Source of the DNA: Nostoc linckia NIES-25
GTDB lineage: Bacteria > Cyanobacteriota > Cyanobacteriia > Cyanobacteriales > Nostocaceae
Assembly: GCF_002368035.1 (NCBI RefSeq)
Contig: NZ_AP018223.1
Span: 443,016-507,015, forward strand
Length of the DNA: 64,000 nucleotides
Reading direction: 5' to 3'
Under the pieces are notes generated by a model. It saw only the letters and a list, made by a program, of their open reading frames with translations, was not told the origin of the DNA and searched no databases. Within the stretch, counting starts at the first letter, position 1. Each line of letters begins with the position of its first letter. Of this stretch, positions 22,256 to 31,897 are shown piece by piece. The translations under genes were made by a program, and so were the position numbers.

Positions 22256-24715
22256 TTATTTATCGGGCTGTACAATTGGAATTTGAATAAGAAATTCTGC
22301 TCCCTGATTAGGAGACGAAATACACTTTAACGAACCGCCGTGCCGCTCAGTAATAATTTGATAGCTAATCGATAAACCTAACCCAGTACCTTTACCCACA
22401 GCTTTGGTAGTAAAAAAAGGATCGAATAACCTTTGTCTAACTTCTTCTGGAATACCAGACCCATTATCGATGATACGGATAACTATTTCTTCGGCATTTA
22501 GCTGTTGAGTACAAATCCGAATTTGTGGATTGTTATGTGTAATTTTTTCTTGGATTAATGAATCTTCTAAAGCATCAAGCGCATTAGACAAAATATTCAT
22601 AAATACTTGATTTAGCTGCCCAGCATAGCACTCAACTAAAGGTAAATTTCCATAATCTCTAATAACTTGAATTTGGGGATAATTAACTTTGGTTTTCAAA
22701 CGATGCTCTAAAATCATCAAAGTACTCTCAATACCTTCATGAATATCTGTTGGCTTTAACTCAGCTTCATCTAGCCGCGAAAAGGTACGAAGAGAAGCCA
22801 CAATTTGGCGGATGCGTTCTGCACCGACTTCCATTGAAGAAAGCAGTTTTGGCAAGTCTTCTATTAAAAATTCCAAATCGATCGCTTGAATTTGCTGTTG
22901 AATTTCAAGTATAGGATTTGGGTAGTTGATTCGGTAAATGTTAACTAGATTTAGTAGTTCGTGAGTATAGCTGTTGGCGTGAGCCAGATTTCCGTAGATA
23001 AAATTCACTGGATTATTAATTTCGTGGGCAACTCCAGCAACTAATTGACCAAGAGAGGACATTTTTTCGCTTTGGATGAGTTGGGATTGGGTGGTTTGTA
23101 GTTCTTTGAGAGCTTGCTCTAGCTCTATTGCTTGCTGTTTGAGTTGAGCTTCTGCTTGTTTGCGCTCAGTAATGTCGCGCGTGATGCCTTGAAAACCCAC
23201 AACCTGTCCATTAATATCAATCATAGGTGAAGTGTTAGATGTAATCCAGCCGTAAGTCCCATTTTTGTGTTTCACTCTGACCTCAAGTCCAGCTTGTTTT
23301 TTACCTGTTTGAGCAATGTTGTTCAGAAAAGCTATACAAGCTTGTACATCTTCTGGATGAATAATCGGTACGAATGATTGCCCTAGAAATTCTGATATGT
23401 CATATCCAAACATATCTGTGAAATTAGGAGAAAGATAACTAAATATGCCATCCAATGTCATAGAATAAATTGCATCGTTGGCATTTTCCACCAAGCTACG
23501 AAACTTTGTTTCACTGGCTGCTAGAGCAGCCTGAATTTGCTTCTGCTCTGTGATATTTTCTCGAATTGCTAGCAAATATTTCGGCTCACCTTGAGAATCG
23601 AAGATGGGAGTTTTTTTAATGTGCAAAACGCAAGTTTTGGCGTTTTTTGGGTGAAATATTTCTTCAGAAATTTCTATAACTTTTTTGCTAGTGAGTGCTT
23701 CTTTGTCTTGCTTGGTAAAGAAATCAGCTTCTTCTTTGAGAAATAAATCATAGTCGCTCTTGCCTAAAATTTCATCGGCACTGATACCAACTAACTCTTC
23801 GGCTGCTCGATTGCATAAAACAAAACGCAAATCGGTAGCATCTTTAACGAAGACTGGTACAGGCATTGCTTGGATAACAGAATGCATAAACTGTTGAGCA
23901 GTTTGCAGTTTAGCTTCTGCTTGTTTGCGCTCGGTAATATCGGTGTGAATGCCAACTAAACCAATAATATTACCACTAAGGTCTTTGATAGCATCTGCCC
24001 TTAAATCAATTTGCATCGTATGACCAGTAGAGTTTTGCATAGTAACTTCACCGTTCCACGACTGACCGTTACTAATAGTACTGAAGACGCTTTGTGCTTG
24101 TGCTGGGTTGTTGTAAACTGCTACTGGGCCGCCAGCAGCCTTCAGTTCATCAACTGTGTAACCGAATAAATCGAAAAAGGCAGGATTGTGATAAATTGGC
24201 TCTCCTGTAACATCAGCTATACCAATAGCATCGCTGGCACTTTCCACAGCCTTACTAATACGTAGTAAGGCTTGTTCTGTGTTTTTGCGCTCGACAATTT
24301 CACTTGCAAGGGTTTTATTGATAGCTTCTAACTGGGCTGGGCTGGGTAGCGCTAGAGCTTGAGGTATCAGATAAATTAACGCAAATGCTGTATATATGGA
24401 AATAATCGCAGTTAAAGCCTTTAAAGCGCCTGCAATCCAGTAATCAGGATGCCAAAGCGTCCAAATTTCCATCAAGTGTCCAGTACCGCAGGCAAGGATA
24501 AAAGCACCAAACAACAGAAAGACTCCGTTGAAAGGAACATCTTTGCGTTTGGAAATAAAGTAAATCAGTAATACAGGAATAGAATAATAGGCAAGAGCGA
24601 TCGTCGCATCAGAAATAATATGGAGCCAAACTAGCCCTGTTTTCCAAAGATAGCAATGCCCATGAGGAATAAAATCGTTTGAATAGAACAGATAGTTGAA
24701 AAATGCCAACATCAT
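22256..24715 (-). CDS. ethylene-receptor-domain PAS histidine kinase
   Basis: An 819-residue membrane sensor kinase. Residues 25-120 form three transmembrane helices matching the ethylene-binding domain of plant ETR1 and cyanobacterial homologues. ISDATIALAYYSIP contains D36, and FGAFILACGTGH contains C76 and H80, the positions that hold copper(I) in that family. Three PAS domains follow (about 150-265, 275-395, 400-520), then a DHp box with H564 and an ATPase with N, D and G boxes (GKGTGLGLS). There is no receiver. Ethylene binding is inferred from family. The kinase core is paralogous to that at 2747-4924. Confidence 0.93.
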   Translation of the reverse strand: MMLAFFNYLFYSNDFIPHGHCYLWKTGLVWLHIISDATIALAYYSIPVLLIYFISKRKDVPFNGVFLLFGAFILACGTGHLMEIWTLWHPDYWIAGALKALTAIISIYTAFALIYLIPQALALPSPAQLEAINKTLASEIVERKNTEQALLRISKAVESASDAIGIADVTGEPIYHNPAFFDLFGYTVDELKAAGGPVAVYNNPAQAQSVFSTISNGQSWNGEVTMQNSTGHTMQIDLRADAIKDLSGNIIGLVGIHTDITERKQAEAKLQTAQQFMHSVIQAMPVPVFVKDATDLRFVLCNRAAEELVGISADEILGKSDYDLFLKEEADFFTKQDKEALTSKKVIEISEEIFHPKNAKTCVLHIKKTPIFDSQGEPKYLLAIRENITEQKQIQAALAASETKFRSLVENANDAIYSMTLDGIFSYLSPNFTDMFGYDISEFLGQSFVPIIHPEDVQACIAFLNNIAQTGKKQAGLEVRVKHKNGTYGWITSNTSPMIDINGQVVGFQGITRDITERKQAEAQLKQQAIELEQALKELQTTQSQLIQSEKMSSLGQLVAGVAHEINNPVNFIYGNLAHANSYTHELLNLVNIYRINYPNPILEIQQQIQAIDLEFLIEDLPKLLSSMEVGAERIRQIVASLRTFSRLDEAELKPTDIHEGIESTLMILEHRLKTKVNYPQIQVIRDYGNLPLVECYAGQLNQVFMNILSNALDALEDSLIQEKITHNNPQIRICTQQLNAEEIVIRIIDNGSGIPEEVRQRLFDPFFTTKAVGKGTGLGLSISYQIITERHGGSLKCISSPNQGAEFLIQIPIVQPDK

Positions 24716-24880
24716 GCTAAAGCTTGCTGCAATTGTGGTGTAATATGCAACTTTAGTATTCCCAAAGCATCGCTAAAAGGTAAATCAAACTCAGTTGCTC
24801 AAGTTTGGCCCCCTCGAAACACTCTGCCTAAAAAGCGGTGTTGCTGATTTCAAGTATGAAAAACAAGACTACACCAACAG

Positions 24881-25951
24881 CTAAGTCCAATATAAAATTT
24901 TCGCATTTGGAAAACGCCGTTGAATCTCACCTTGAAAAAAGCGTTTCATGATATTCATTGTGTCAGCATGATAAACATACTTAGTCCCACCAAACTTATT
25001 GCGCTTAATACTGCGTTTTTCCTCATCCATATCTAGCTTGGAATGTGGATACCAAGTTTGTAAAACTTCTTTTGAGCTTGGTGTAAAGCGGTGCGAAATT
25101 AGTTCAAAAGTCAGCTTACAGTTGAAATCGAATGCTTCGCTAATTGAATCAAACAAGCGGCTGTAGTGTACTTGCCAATCATCCATAGGCATAATCGGCG
25201 CAATTACTAATCCTACTGGATAGCCACTATCAGCTAACTTACGTAACGCCCCAAGCCGCGATGCTACAGATGCTGTACCGCCTTCAAACCTCCCCGAAAC
25301 AGGTGCGGCATTAACGCTCATCCGGCAGTGGGTATGTCCATTGTGAGGTAAATCCAGTAAGCTATCTACCTCATCAAACTTTGATACCCAGCGTAAATGT
25401 GCATCGCTGCGAGTACCAAAGTAACGGATACATTCAGCAAGGCTACCTGTCAAATGCTCAATCCCAAGTGGATCGGTATAGCAACTAACTTCATAAGTTG
25501 TGGCTTTTTCGGGTCGTTCATAACTAGTTAAGTTGTTTAGGATTTGGGGTAAATTAGCGAAAGTGCGAATAACTGGCGGCCCTGATAAGCTACCTGCCAA
25601 GTAACAGTATTGGCAATGTGCTGGGCAACCCTCGGCAATATGAAACTGCCAATCAGCCGATGGTGGGATAGGGCTGAGTTTGAACTGACTCGGTGGTGCA
25701 GTGACAACGGCAAGGGTACGTTTGGCAATATCGTAAGTTTTGCGCTCATCTTCGCCACGCAAGCCAGTCAGGCGGTTACGTGGTAACTCAATGATTGGTA
25801 AGTTCAGGGACTGCACCCGCTCCAAAATTTGTTGCCCCCAAGGCTCATCTAAAGCAGCCGGAGTAAACATGACCTGTTGAGGCATCCACAACTTAGTTGA
25901 AGGTTTTACTAAGTCTGTTGCTGGTGCATTGTTTTTGATTGTATCGAGCAA
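24881..25951 (-). CDS. spore photoproduct lyase-family radical SAM protein
   Basis: A 356-residue radical SAM enzyme. The cluster motif CPAHCQYC (C109, C113, C116; CX3CX2C) is that of the SplB family, which repairs the thymine dimer spore photoproduct in Bacillus. Later segments EVSCYTDPLGIEH, SVNAAP and the C-terminal YHADTMNIMK tail also fit the family. This lineage does not make endospores, so a role in repairing UV lesions in another resting cell, or a different reaction, is only inference. It lies upstream of the ethylene-domain kinase gene on the same strand with a 165-bp gap. Confidence 0.87.
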   Translation of the reverse strand: MLDTIKNNAPATDLVKPSTKLWMPQQVMFTPAALDEPWGQQILERVQSLNLPIIELPRNRLTGLRGEDERKTYDIAKRTLAVVTAPPSQFKLSPIPPSADWQFHIAEGCPAHCQYCYLAGSLSGPPVIRTFANLPQILNNLTSYERPEKATTYEVSCYTDPLGIEHLTGSLAECIRYFGTRSDAHLRWVSKFDEVDSLLDLPHNGHTHCRMSVNAAPVSGRFEGGTASVASRLGALRKLADSGYPVGLVIAPIMPMDDWQVHYSRLFDSISEAFDFNCKLTFELISHRFTPSSKEVLQTWYPHSKLDMDEEKRSIKRNKFGGTKYVYHADTMNIMKRFFQGEIQRRFPNAKILYWT

Positions 25952-26287
25952 AATCTTTCTCCGTTATTTCTCGAATTGATATCTGCAATTAATTTCTTTT
26001 GGCTTGTCGACGAATTAGCTGTGAAAACAAATAAAGATTTATTCTGCCTCTAGAACGACTCATATTACTACTAGGGCATTGGATTAAAACTTATTCTTAC
26101 GCTCTTTATTTTGTTTCTGGTTCGTCAAAAAGCTAATTTTTGCAAAGTATAAATGGAGTATTGCTATAACTCTATTTTAAAATTAGAATTGAGGATATTT
26201 TATCTATTAATAGAGCGGATTTTACTAAATTGAAAGGTAGTAGTTTCCCGATCTAAGTAGGTCAAGTTAATTAAACATAAAACAATA

Positions 26288-26363
26288 GTAGGGTGCGTTG
26301 TCGCAAAGCGCAACGCACCTCAGTCTATCGAGGTGCGTTAGCCTACGGCATAACACACCCTAC
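26288..26363. repeat. GTAGGGTGCGTTG palindromic repeat
   Basis: A complex palindrome with outer arms GTAGGGTGCGTT and AACACACCCTAC and inner GAGGTGCGTTAGCC/GCGCAACGCACCTC arms. It belongs to the same family as the cores at 1848, 22134 and 30122. The stretch 25952-26287 before it shows no gene. Confidence 0.78.
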
Positions 26364-26446
26364 ATTTATTTACATATACGTCTTACTTTTTTTTAGGTTG
26401 AGCTACTTAGAAATCCGATTTTATTATTGAAAAAATTTAAGTATGT

Positions 26447-26580
26447 GTAGTGGCGTGACCGGACTAATTTGGTGCAATAAATTTTCTTGTGGGATGGGTG
26501 TCCTCACCCGTCTGGGCGGGCAGGATGCCCACCCCACAGGAGTTTACTAATGCACCATTTTAAGGTTGCCACGTCACTAC
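26447..26580. mobile_element. MITE-like element with GTAGTGGCGTG termini
   Basis: About 45-bp imperfect terminal inverted repeats start GTAGTGGCGTGACC and end GGTTGCCACGTCACTAC; both arms contain TGGTGCA. The core is CTTGTGGGATGGGTGTCC with CCCACCCCACAGG, the same hairpin core as in elements A and C but inside different ends. It lies 43 bp downstream of the carbonic anhydrase stop codon. Confidence 0.75.
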
Positions 26581-26623
26581 CTTGGAGCATTACCCGGTAA
26601 TATTTTTAACCTTGTTGATATTT

Positions 26624-27442
26624 TTACTTTGTTGTTGAGCCTCGATAAATTCGCTCCATTTGTTCTGGAGACAGCACCGTCATTGGAAACCCAGTATCTG
26701 TAGAAATCGCGGGTTTATGAAAAGATTGAAACGCCTGTTGTTGATTTTTTGTGAAAGAGGTTTCGCCATTGTTAGTCAAAGGTAAGCCCGATAACCTATC
26801 ATCTATCTCAGATGTGGAAAGCTGATTTAGAGGCAACACATAAGCGTGCTTTTGTGGGTCGTATGCCAAAACTTCTCCTGTCTCGATATGATAAATCCAA
26901 GCATAAATACTAATTTGCCCTTGATGGAGTTTAGAACGAATCACCGGATAAGTGCGTAAATTTTCGATTTGGGTGAGTACATTCTCGGCAATAATTATTT
27001 CTAAGAGATCTTCGCCTTCGTAGCCGCTATAATTGTCTTTTACCAATCGTCGGGTTGCTTCTGCATACTTGAGCCAATCATGTACAAGGGGCATTTCTAT
27101 CCGCAAGCTGTCTAACTTCATTAAGCCTTTCATAGCACCACAATGGGAGTGACCGCAGATAATAATTTGTTGAATATCTAATGCTTGAATAGCATATTCA
27201 ATCGTTGCCCCTTCACCGCCATTAGTTGCACCATATGGTGGAATAATGTTACCTGCATTGCGAATAACAAACAACTCTCCTAATCCGGCTTGTGTAATCA
27301 GGTTTGGATCGATACGCGAATCGGAACATGTAATAAATAGTACTCTGGGTTTTTGCCCATGAGAAAGTTGTTCAAATAGTTGTTCGTTCGCTGGAAAGTA
27401 ACTACTTTTGAATTCGCGCAAACCTTTAATCAATTTTTTCAT
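26624..27442 (-). CDS. beta-class carbonic anhydrase
   Basis: A 272-residue zinc enzyme interconverting CO2 and bicarbonate. Zinc ligands C39, H98 and C101 and the dyad D41-R43 are all present (ITCSDSR at 37-43, GHSHCG at 97-102). A C-terminal extension of about 75 residues beyond the core is like that of carboxysomal CcaA (IcfA), which suggests a role in the CO2-concentrating mechanism, but carboxysomal location is not proven. No ccm genes are adjacent. Confidence 0.93.
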   Translation of the reverse strand: MKKLIKGLREFKSSYFPANEQLFEQLSHGQKPRVLFITCSDSRIDPNLITQAGLGELFVIRNAGNIIPPYGATNGGEGATIEYAIQALDIQQIIICGHSHCGAMKGLMKLDSLRIEMPLVHDWLKYAEATRRLVKDNYSGYEGEDLLEIIIAENVLTQIENLRTYPVIRSKLHQGQISIYAWIYHIETGEVLAYDPQKHAYVLPLNQLSTSEIDDRLSGLPLTNNGETSFTKNQQQAFQSFHKPAISTDTGFPMTVLSPEQMERIYRGSTTK

Positions 27443-27772
27443 AGATGCACCTAAAAAAATAAGTAATGCTTTAATATTTTACGAAAAATTTGGTTTATAA
27501 ATTGAGAAAATAGGAATGCAAAGTCTGAATCTATTTTATGTAGTATTAATTTTTGATTGGTTAAACCTCAAATACTGATGTGATGCTCCGATCGCTTTCA
27601 AATCCTCGCTACTTACAACTTGAACTACCTGGCGATCGCATCGAGCCTAAAGCCCAGCTTTTCATAGGTACAACGTGCTGGCGGATAACCAAATCGCCTC
27701 CTGTCTCCACCATAGCACTTGTTTATAGCTTCAGTATATTTGATGCAGGAAAAGCACAATCAGTACTAACAA
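27443..27772. other. intergenic stretch without recognisable gene
   Basis: 330 bp between the DUF7219-like gene and carbonic anhydrase. A plus-strand open frame at 27580-27882 has patches such as YLQLELPGDRIEPKAQLF, but it overlaps the real small gene on the other strand and lacks a ribosome-binding site. I see no repeat or RNA here. Confidence 0.4.
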
Positions 27773-28027
27773 TTAAAGATTTGTGTCTTTTTCAATATTT
27801 AACGTTTGGTAGCTGTATTTTAGCCGTTCCCAAAGTGCCTCAATTTGCTTGTATGACTCGTCAGCAGAGAGTTTTCCCGTAGTCTGAAGATTGCAGATGT
27901 AGTCGATTCGTTGCGAAAATTCTTGCAGATTTGCATTGAATACCAGATTGTTCGGTGTGAATTTACCTGAATATTGGTATTTTTGATAAAGAAAGCTCTG
28001 CTTGTCTACTTGATAATGGTTATTCAT
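27773..28027 (-). CDS. small DUF7219-like cyanobacterial protein
   Basis: An 84-residue soluble protein. The central pattern (KFTPNNLVFNANLQEFSQRI, then YICNLQTTGKLS) and a final helix (YKQIEALWERLKYSYQ) match my memory of a small protein family common in cyanobacteria (DUF7219). I chose the internal ATG 28027 (MNNHYQ) because the 11 residues before it are not family-like. Function is unknown. It is monocistronic. Confidence 0.7.
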   Translation of the reverse strand: MNNHYQVDKQSFLYQKYQYSGKFTPNNLVFNANLQEFSQRIDYICNLQTTGKLSADESYKQIEALWERLKYSYQTLNIEKDTNL

Positions 28028-28249
28028 ATAGCACTCGTAATGACAAAAAAGTAATTTCATTGAGTCGTGAAGAACATTTTCGATCGGATTGAATAGTTTT
28101 TAACCTCTATCTAAGAGTTGATATTTTCAGCTTTTAATAAAATTTTCTAAAAAAACCTCAGTATTTCTCTTCAGTATATGCAAAGTATTTAATATCAGCA
28201 ATTGGAGTTATTTGTTAAATTAATAAAACTAATTTATCCTGCGAACAAT

Positions 28250-28278
28250 GTAGAGACGTTGCATTGCAACGTCTCTAC
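28250..28278. repeat. GTAGAGACGTTGCA palindrome
   Basis: A 29-bp perfect palindrome, GTAGAGACGTTGCA with TGCAACGTCTCTAC around a single central base, of the same family as 132-195. It is the only clear structure in the 28028-28450 gap. Confidence 0.8.
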
Positions 28279-28450
28279 AGGTTCTATGGTTTTGCAAAAA
28301 ATCCTTAACTGAACCGTATTTAATTAAAGAAGAGTAGATTAATTTTTTCAGGTAGATAGAATGCGATCGCCATTTAGCGGATGCACTCACAGTCATAACA
28401 ATTTCTGGCGTTGCCACTAATGCACAACTGTGTATATCTACAGGAGTTGA

Positions 28451-29701
28451 TTACACCTTTTCTTTTCCTGGCGTTGCGATACCGCGCTTAACTAGATTTG
28501 CTTCGAGTTCCTGAATAAATTTTAAGTCTTCCTCAAGTAGAGGCGGGTTTTGGGTTTCAGAAAATTCATTACTTATAGAGGGATTTTTCTCAAGGAAAGC
28601 AAATGCTTGCCGAAATTGGCGGGGATTTGCCAAAATTTGCGAGTCAAAGTGACAGGGAATAATCTGCTGAAAATCCCAACTTGCAACTGTATCAGCCCAG
28701 TTGAGGACTTGTCTTGGTGCTTGGGGAAGAATGAGGATTTGCAGAATTGGCGCGACAAATGGTCGCCCCTGACCTCGTAGAGCATCGAATGTCTGCTTCC
28801 AAGCTTGTCGCCAGCGAAAAGGAAATAAACCAAAGTATGATTTTAGCGATCGCTGCGGTGCTTTGAGAGCATCACGAAACATCTGTGCCATTGGGGTAAC
28901 TTCCAGCGCACTTGGACGGAAGTAAAGCGCAAACAATGAAATGCGTTGCCATCCTTTGCGGCGGTTGTCTTCATTGTCCTCCATCGCTTCTAAGGCATTG
29001 TCCCTTGCATGAAACAGTAAGGGATAAGGATCTAATTGGAGGATTTCCGGCGGGTCTTCTGGTACAGAAAGTATAGAATCAGTTACAAGCAGAGTGCGCG
29101 ATCGCTTGTGAAATAGCGCAACTTCCGCAAAAGATCCTCGCCCTAAGTTGATGTCCAATATTGCATAGTCAAACTCCACAGCGAAGGGGGCAAGGTTTGA
29201 GTTTTCTGGCAGTTCCTGAGTTCGTTTTTGCGGAAAGCCTAGCCAACTCAGCGGTAAGTTGAACGGGAAACTCCACTGGTGCGGGGCAACAAAAACTTGT
29301 GCTTGAGGAAAGCGTCTAGAAAAGGGGCCAACGAAGACTTTATGCTCCAAACCAGAACTTGTTGGCAGTAAAATGTACTTAACTTCACCGTGCTTTGCTA
29401 CCAACTCATTAACCAAGCGAACACACTCAGCTGTTGGAGCAATGGGCGCGTAGACGAGGAGGCCTCCAGCAGCGAGCTTGACCACAGTCATACGAATCGG
29501 CACGATGGTGTAAAGAATGCCCTGAACCTGATCGAATGTCCAGATAGTGTCCTTAACTATTTCCTTGCGAAGTGTCCGCCGCCTGCTGTAGGGGTAGAGT
29601 GGGACAGCAAACCAGAATGGCCATGACCAATCTTTTGGCTGGGTGGAAGGATACATCCCTTCTTGTAGTTCTATCCTCGACTTAGATCCCTGTGAGTTCA
29701 T
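28451..29701 (-). CDS. DUF4336 domain protein
   Basis: A 416-residue protein of the DUF4336 family, found in cyanobacteria and plastid-bearing eukaryotes, with a metallo-beta-lactamase-like layout: LLVYAPIAPT, then LLPTSSGLEHKVF, VFVAPHQWSFP, LLVTDSILSVP and IIPCHFDS. Histidines at the GLEH and CHFD positions could bind metal, but the full HxHxDH signature is not seen. Function is not established. It is a single gene on the minus strand. Confidence 0.8.
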   Translation of the reverse strand: MNSQGSKSRIELQEGMYPSTQPKDWSWPFWFAVPLYPYSRRRTLRKEIVKDTIWTFDQVQGILYTIVPIRMTVVKLAAGGLLVYAPIAPTAECVRLVNELVAKHGEVKYILLPTSSGLEHKVFVGPFSRRFPQAQVFVAPHQWSFPFNLPLSWLGFPQKRTQELPENSNLAPFAVEFDYAILDINLGRGSFAEVALFHKRSRTLLVTDSILSVPEDPPEILQLDPYPLLFHARDNALEAMEDNEDNRRKGWQRISLFALYFRPSALEVTPMAQMFRDALKAPQRSLKSYFGLFPFRWRQAWKQTFDALRGQGRPFVAPILQILILPQAPRQVLNWADTVASWDFQQIIPCHFDSQILANPRQFRQAFAFLEKNPSISNEFSETQNPPLLEEDLKFIQELEANLVKRGIATPGKEKV

Positions 29702-30103
29702 CGTCGTTCCATTGACTGTGCGCTTGTTTCTAATTTCTAATACTACTGAGTCTCCAACGGAGGCACACGTTAAGTTTATCTAATAATTGTTGAGGGGGCA
29801 GGGGGAAAAGCGAGTTTCGAGCGGGGTTTTAAAATTTGGAATTTTACATTTAATTATGTCTAGCTACTTAGTGCTTTTTGTTTTCTCAACAATTAGAAAA
29901 AATTGAGGATTGTATTTAGTTAATTAAAATGTTAAACGTAGGCTCTACTGCTATGGCATTAGTGTTGATGTTCGGGACTCGCTCAGGATAGCTAAATAAC
30001 GTTAGTAACGCACTTTTGATAATGCATTTTTGGCTATTGGAAACTATCTATAAAAGTAAAGATTATTTTTCGGATAAACTTTATGGAATGGAAGAGATAA
30101 CAG
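29702..30103. other. intergenic stretch without recognisable gene
   Basis: About 400 bp upstream of the DUF4336 gene. It holds a purine-rich patch and a TTTTACATTTAATTATGTCTA string also present, inverted, near 21566-21588. A short frame MLNVGSTAMALVLMF at 29929 is not a convincing gene. Confidence 0.35.
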
Positions 30104-30200
30104 TAAAAAAATAGCCAATTTTGTAGGGTGTGTTAGCGACAGCGTAACGCACCGCCAGATATTTGGGTGCGTTACGGCTTTCGCCTAACACACCCTACTG
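30104..30200. repeat. 97-bp near-identical copy of MITE B core
   Basis: Identical to 22116-22212 except for one base (A at 30159 where the other has G). It contains the palindrome GTAGGGTGTGTTAGC ... CTAACACACCCTAC but lacks the GGGAC and ACTCCC ends. It lies 42 bp after the end of the HlyD gene. Confidence 0.9.
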
Positions 30201-30242
30201 GCTGCCTTCGTCGATCAAGGTGAAGTTTTCTAATCTTTTTGT

Positions 30243-31745
30243 TCAGCGTAGTGACTTTACGCTATCAGTTTTTTCTACTAAGAAATCGGTGAAGATACTC
30301 ATAATGGTGCGCTGGCGTAATTTCACATTAGCGCTAATGGACATACCTGATTGTAATGGGATTTGACGCTGATTAATCAGTAATTTCTGTCCATTTAGAC
30401 GGACTTTTGCTGAAAAACGCCAGAACTTATAAACTTCGTCTGGGGGTAAAGCATCAGAGCCAATCTCAACTAGTTCGCCTTTGATATCACCATATTCTTG
30501 GAAGGGAAAAGAATCAATTCTGACATCTACTTGTTGCCCTTCTTTGGCAAAACCGATGTCGCGATTGGTGATGTATACTTTAGCAACCAAGTTGTCGCTA
30601 GGAACGAGTTTTAGAAGCGGATCGCTGGAATTAACTACAAATCCTGGTGTTTTAGCTTTGAGTTCAAACACTGTTCCATCTACGGGTGCAGTAATTTTCT
30701 GATATTTGAGAGTTTGTTGTGCCTGAACCCACTTACTATCAATTTCGCCGATTTGACCTTTAATTTCATAGATGCGTTTTTGATTATCTACAATTACTTT
30801 GGTTAATTGGCTATCAATTTCGGCAATACTTTTGTCATTAGCTGTGATTTTGGCTAGTAAATCTTCTTGAGAGAGTGCAGCAGTATTGCGAAATTTTTGA
30901 TTTGATTGAGCGATCGCTAATTGTAATCGCTGCTGTTCCCTATTCAATCGAATTACTTCAGCTTGTTTGGTACTGACATCCTGTTGCTGCTTCAAGTATT
31001 GCACCTGGGAGATAGCACCCTGCTGCGCTAGAGGTTCAAACTTGCGGAGAATTTGTTGATTAATTGTTAGCAACTCTTTAGCACTAGTTAACTCCGCCTG
31101 AGTCTGGAAAAATTGTTGTTGCGTCTGTTCTGTGTCTAAATTAGCTGCGGCTAAACGCGATTCTAATTCTATTTGGCGATTTCGCAAGCGTAACTGTTGC
31201 TCTGGTGTGAGAGAACTTCCAGCAGTCGCACCGTTTAACTGTGTTCTGTACAACTGGTTTTCGGCAATAATAGCTGCTCGACTCTTAGTCAAAGAGGCTA
31301 GTTCTGGTTTAATTTTCAATAGAGCCGTTTGCTGTGCCACTTCCTGTAGTGAGATTCTCCCTTGAAGCTGGCTGCGGTAGAAATCATTTTCTTGTTCTAG
31401 TGCCTGTAAGGAAAGCAACTGAGCAGCCCGACTTTGCTTTAATGAAGTTAGCTCCGCCTCAGAAGTAGTTTTTTCTAGAGTAACGAGTATGTCACCTTTT
31501 TTGACTCGCTGGCCATCTTTGACTAGAATCTCGTTGACAACACCATGAACCGGAGCTTGAATTTCTTTAACTGCACCCTGTGGTTCTAGCTTGCCAGTAG
31601 CAGGAATTGATTCATCAATTTTGAACACTGAAGCCCAAATTACAGTAAAGGCGCTAACTCCAACAATAGTCCAGGCAATGGCTCGCGACCAAGTAGGAGT
31701 CTGTTGTAAAAGTACTGGGCGATCGAATTTATATTGAATATTCAT
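30243..31745 (-). CDS. HlyD-family type I secretion adaptor
   Basis: A 500-residue membrane-fusion protein linking the inner-membrane ABC exporter to an outer-membrane channel. One transmembrane helix is near 21-41, then a lipoyl/biotinyl-like motif (QAPVHGVVNEILVKDGQRV near 64-82). Long coiled-coil hairpins run from about 90 to 330, and a second lipoyl half follows near TAPVDGTVFELKAKTPG. It is the last gene of the secretion operon after the ABC transporter. The 453-bp gap before it is filled by mobile repeats, so it may have its own promoter. Confidence 0.92.
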   Translation of the reverse strand: MNIQYKFDRPVLLQQTPTWSRAIAWTIVGVSAFTVIWASVFKIDESIPATGKLEPQGAVKEIQAPVHGVVNEILVKDGQRVKKGDILVTLEKTTSEAELTSLKQSRAAQLLSLQALEQENDFYRSQLQGRISLQEVAQQTALLKIKPELASLTKSRAAIIAENQLYRTQLNGATAGSSLTPEQQLRLRNRQIELESRLAAANLDTEQTQQQFFQTQAELTSAKELLTINQQILRKFEPLAQQGAISQVQYLKQQQDVSTKQAEVIRLNREQQRLQLAIAQSNQKFRNTAALSQEDLLAKITANDKSIAEIDSQLTKVIVDNQKRIYEIKGQIGEIDSKWVQAQQTLKYQKITAPVDGTVFELKAKTPGFVVNSSDPLLKLVPSDNLVAKVYITNRDIGFAKEGQQVDVRIDSFPFQEYGDIKGELVEIGSDALPPDEVYKFWRFSAKVRLNGQKLLINQRQIPLQSGMSISANVKLRQRTIMSIFTDFLVEKTDSVKSLR

Positions 31746-31897
31746 AAAAATTGGAGATGGTTTACTGTTAACTATTGATTGTTGACTGTTGAGTATTGAA
31801 TTAGGAGTGCTAAAGTTAAAAGTTCCGAGTTCAAAGCCGCAACCTTCGAGTAAAAAGCCGCAACTTCCGAGTTCAAAGCCTCAAGCGTCGAGTTTTA

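Noticed and set aside
27580..27882. 100-codon plus-strand frame between carbonic anhydrase and the small DUF7219-like gene
   Set aside because: Overlaps the small gene, lacks a ribosome-binding site and shows no recognisable domain.
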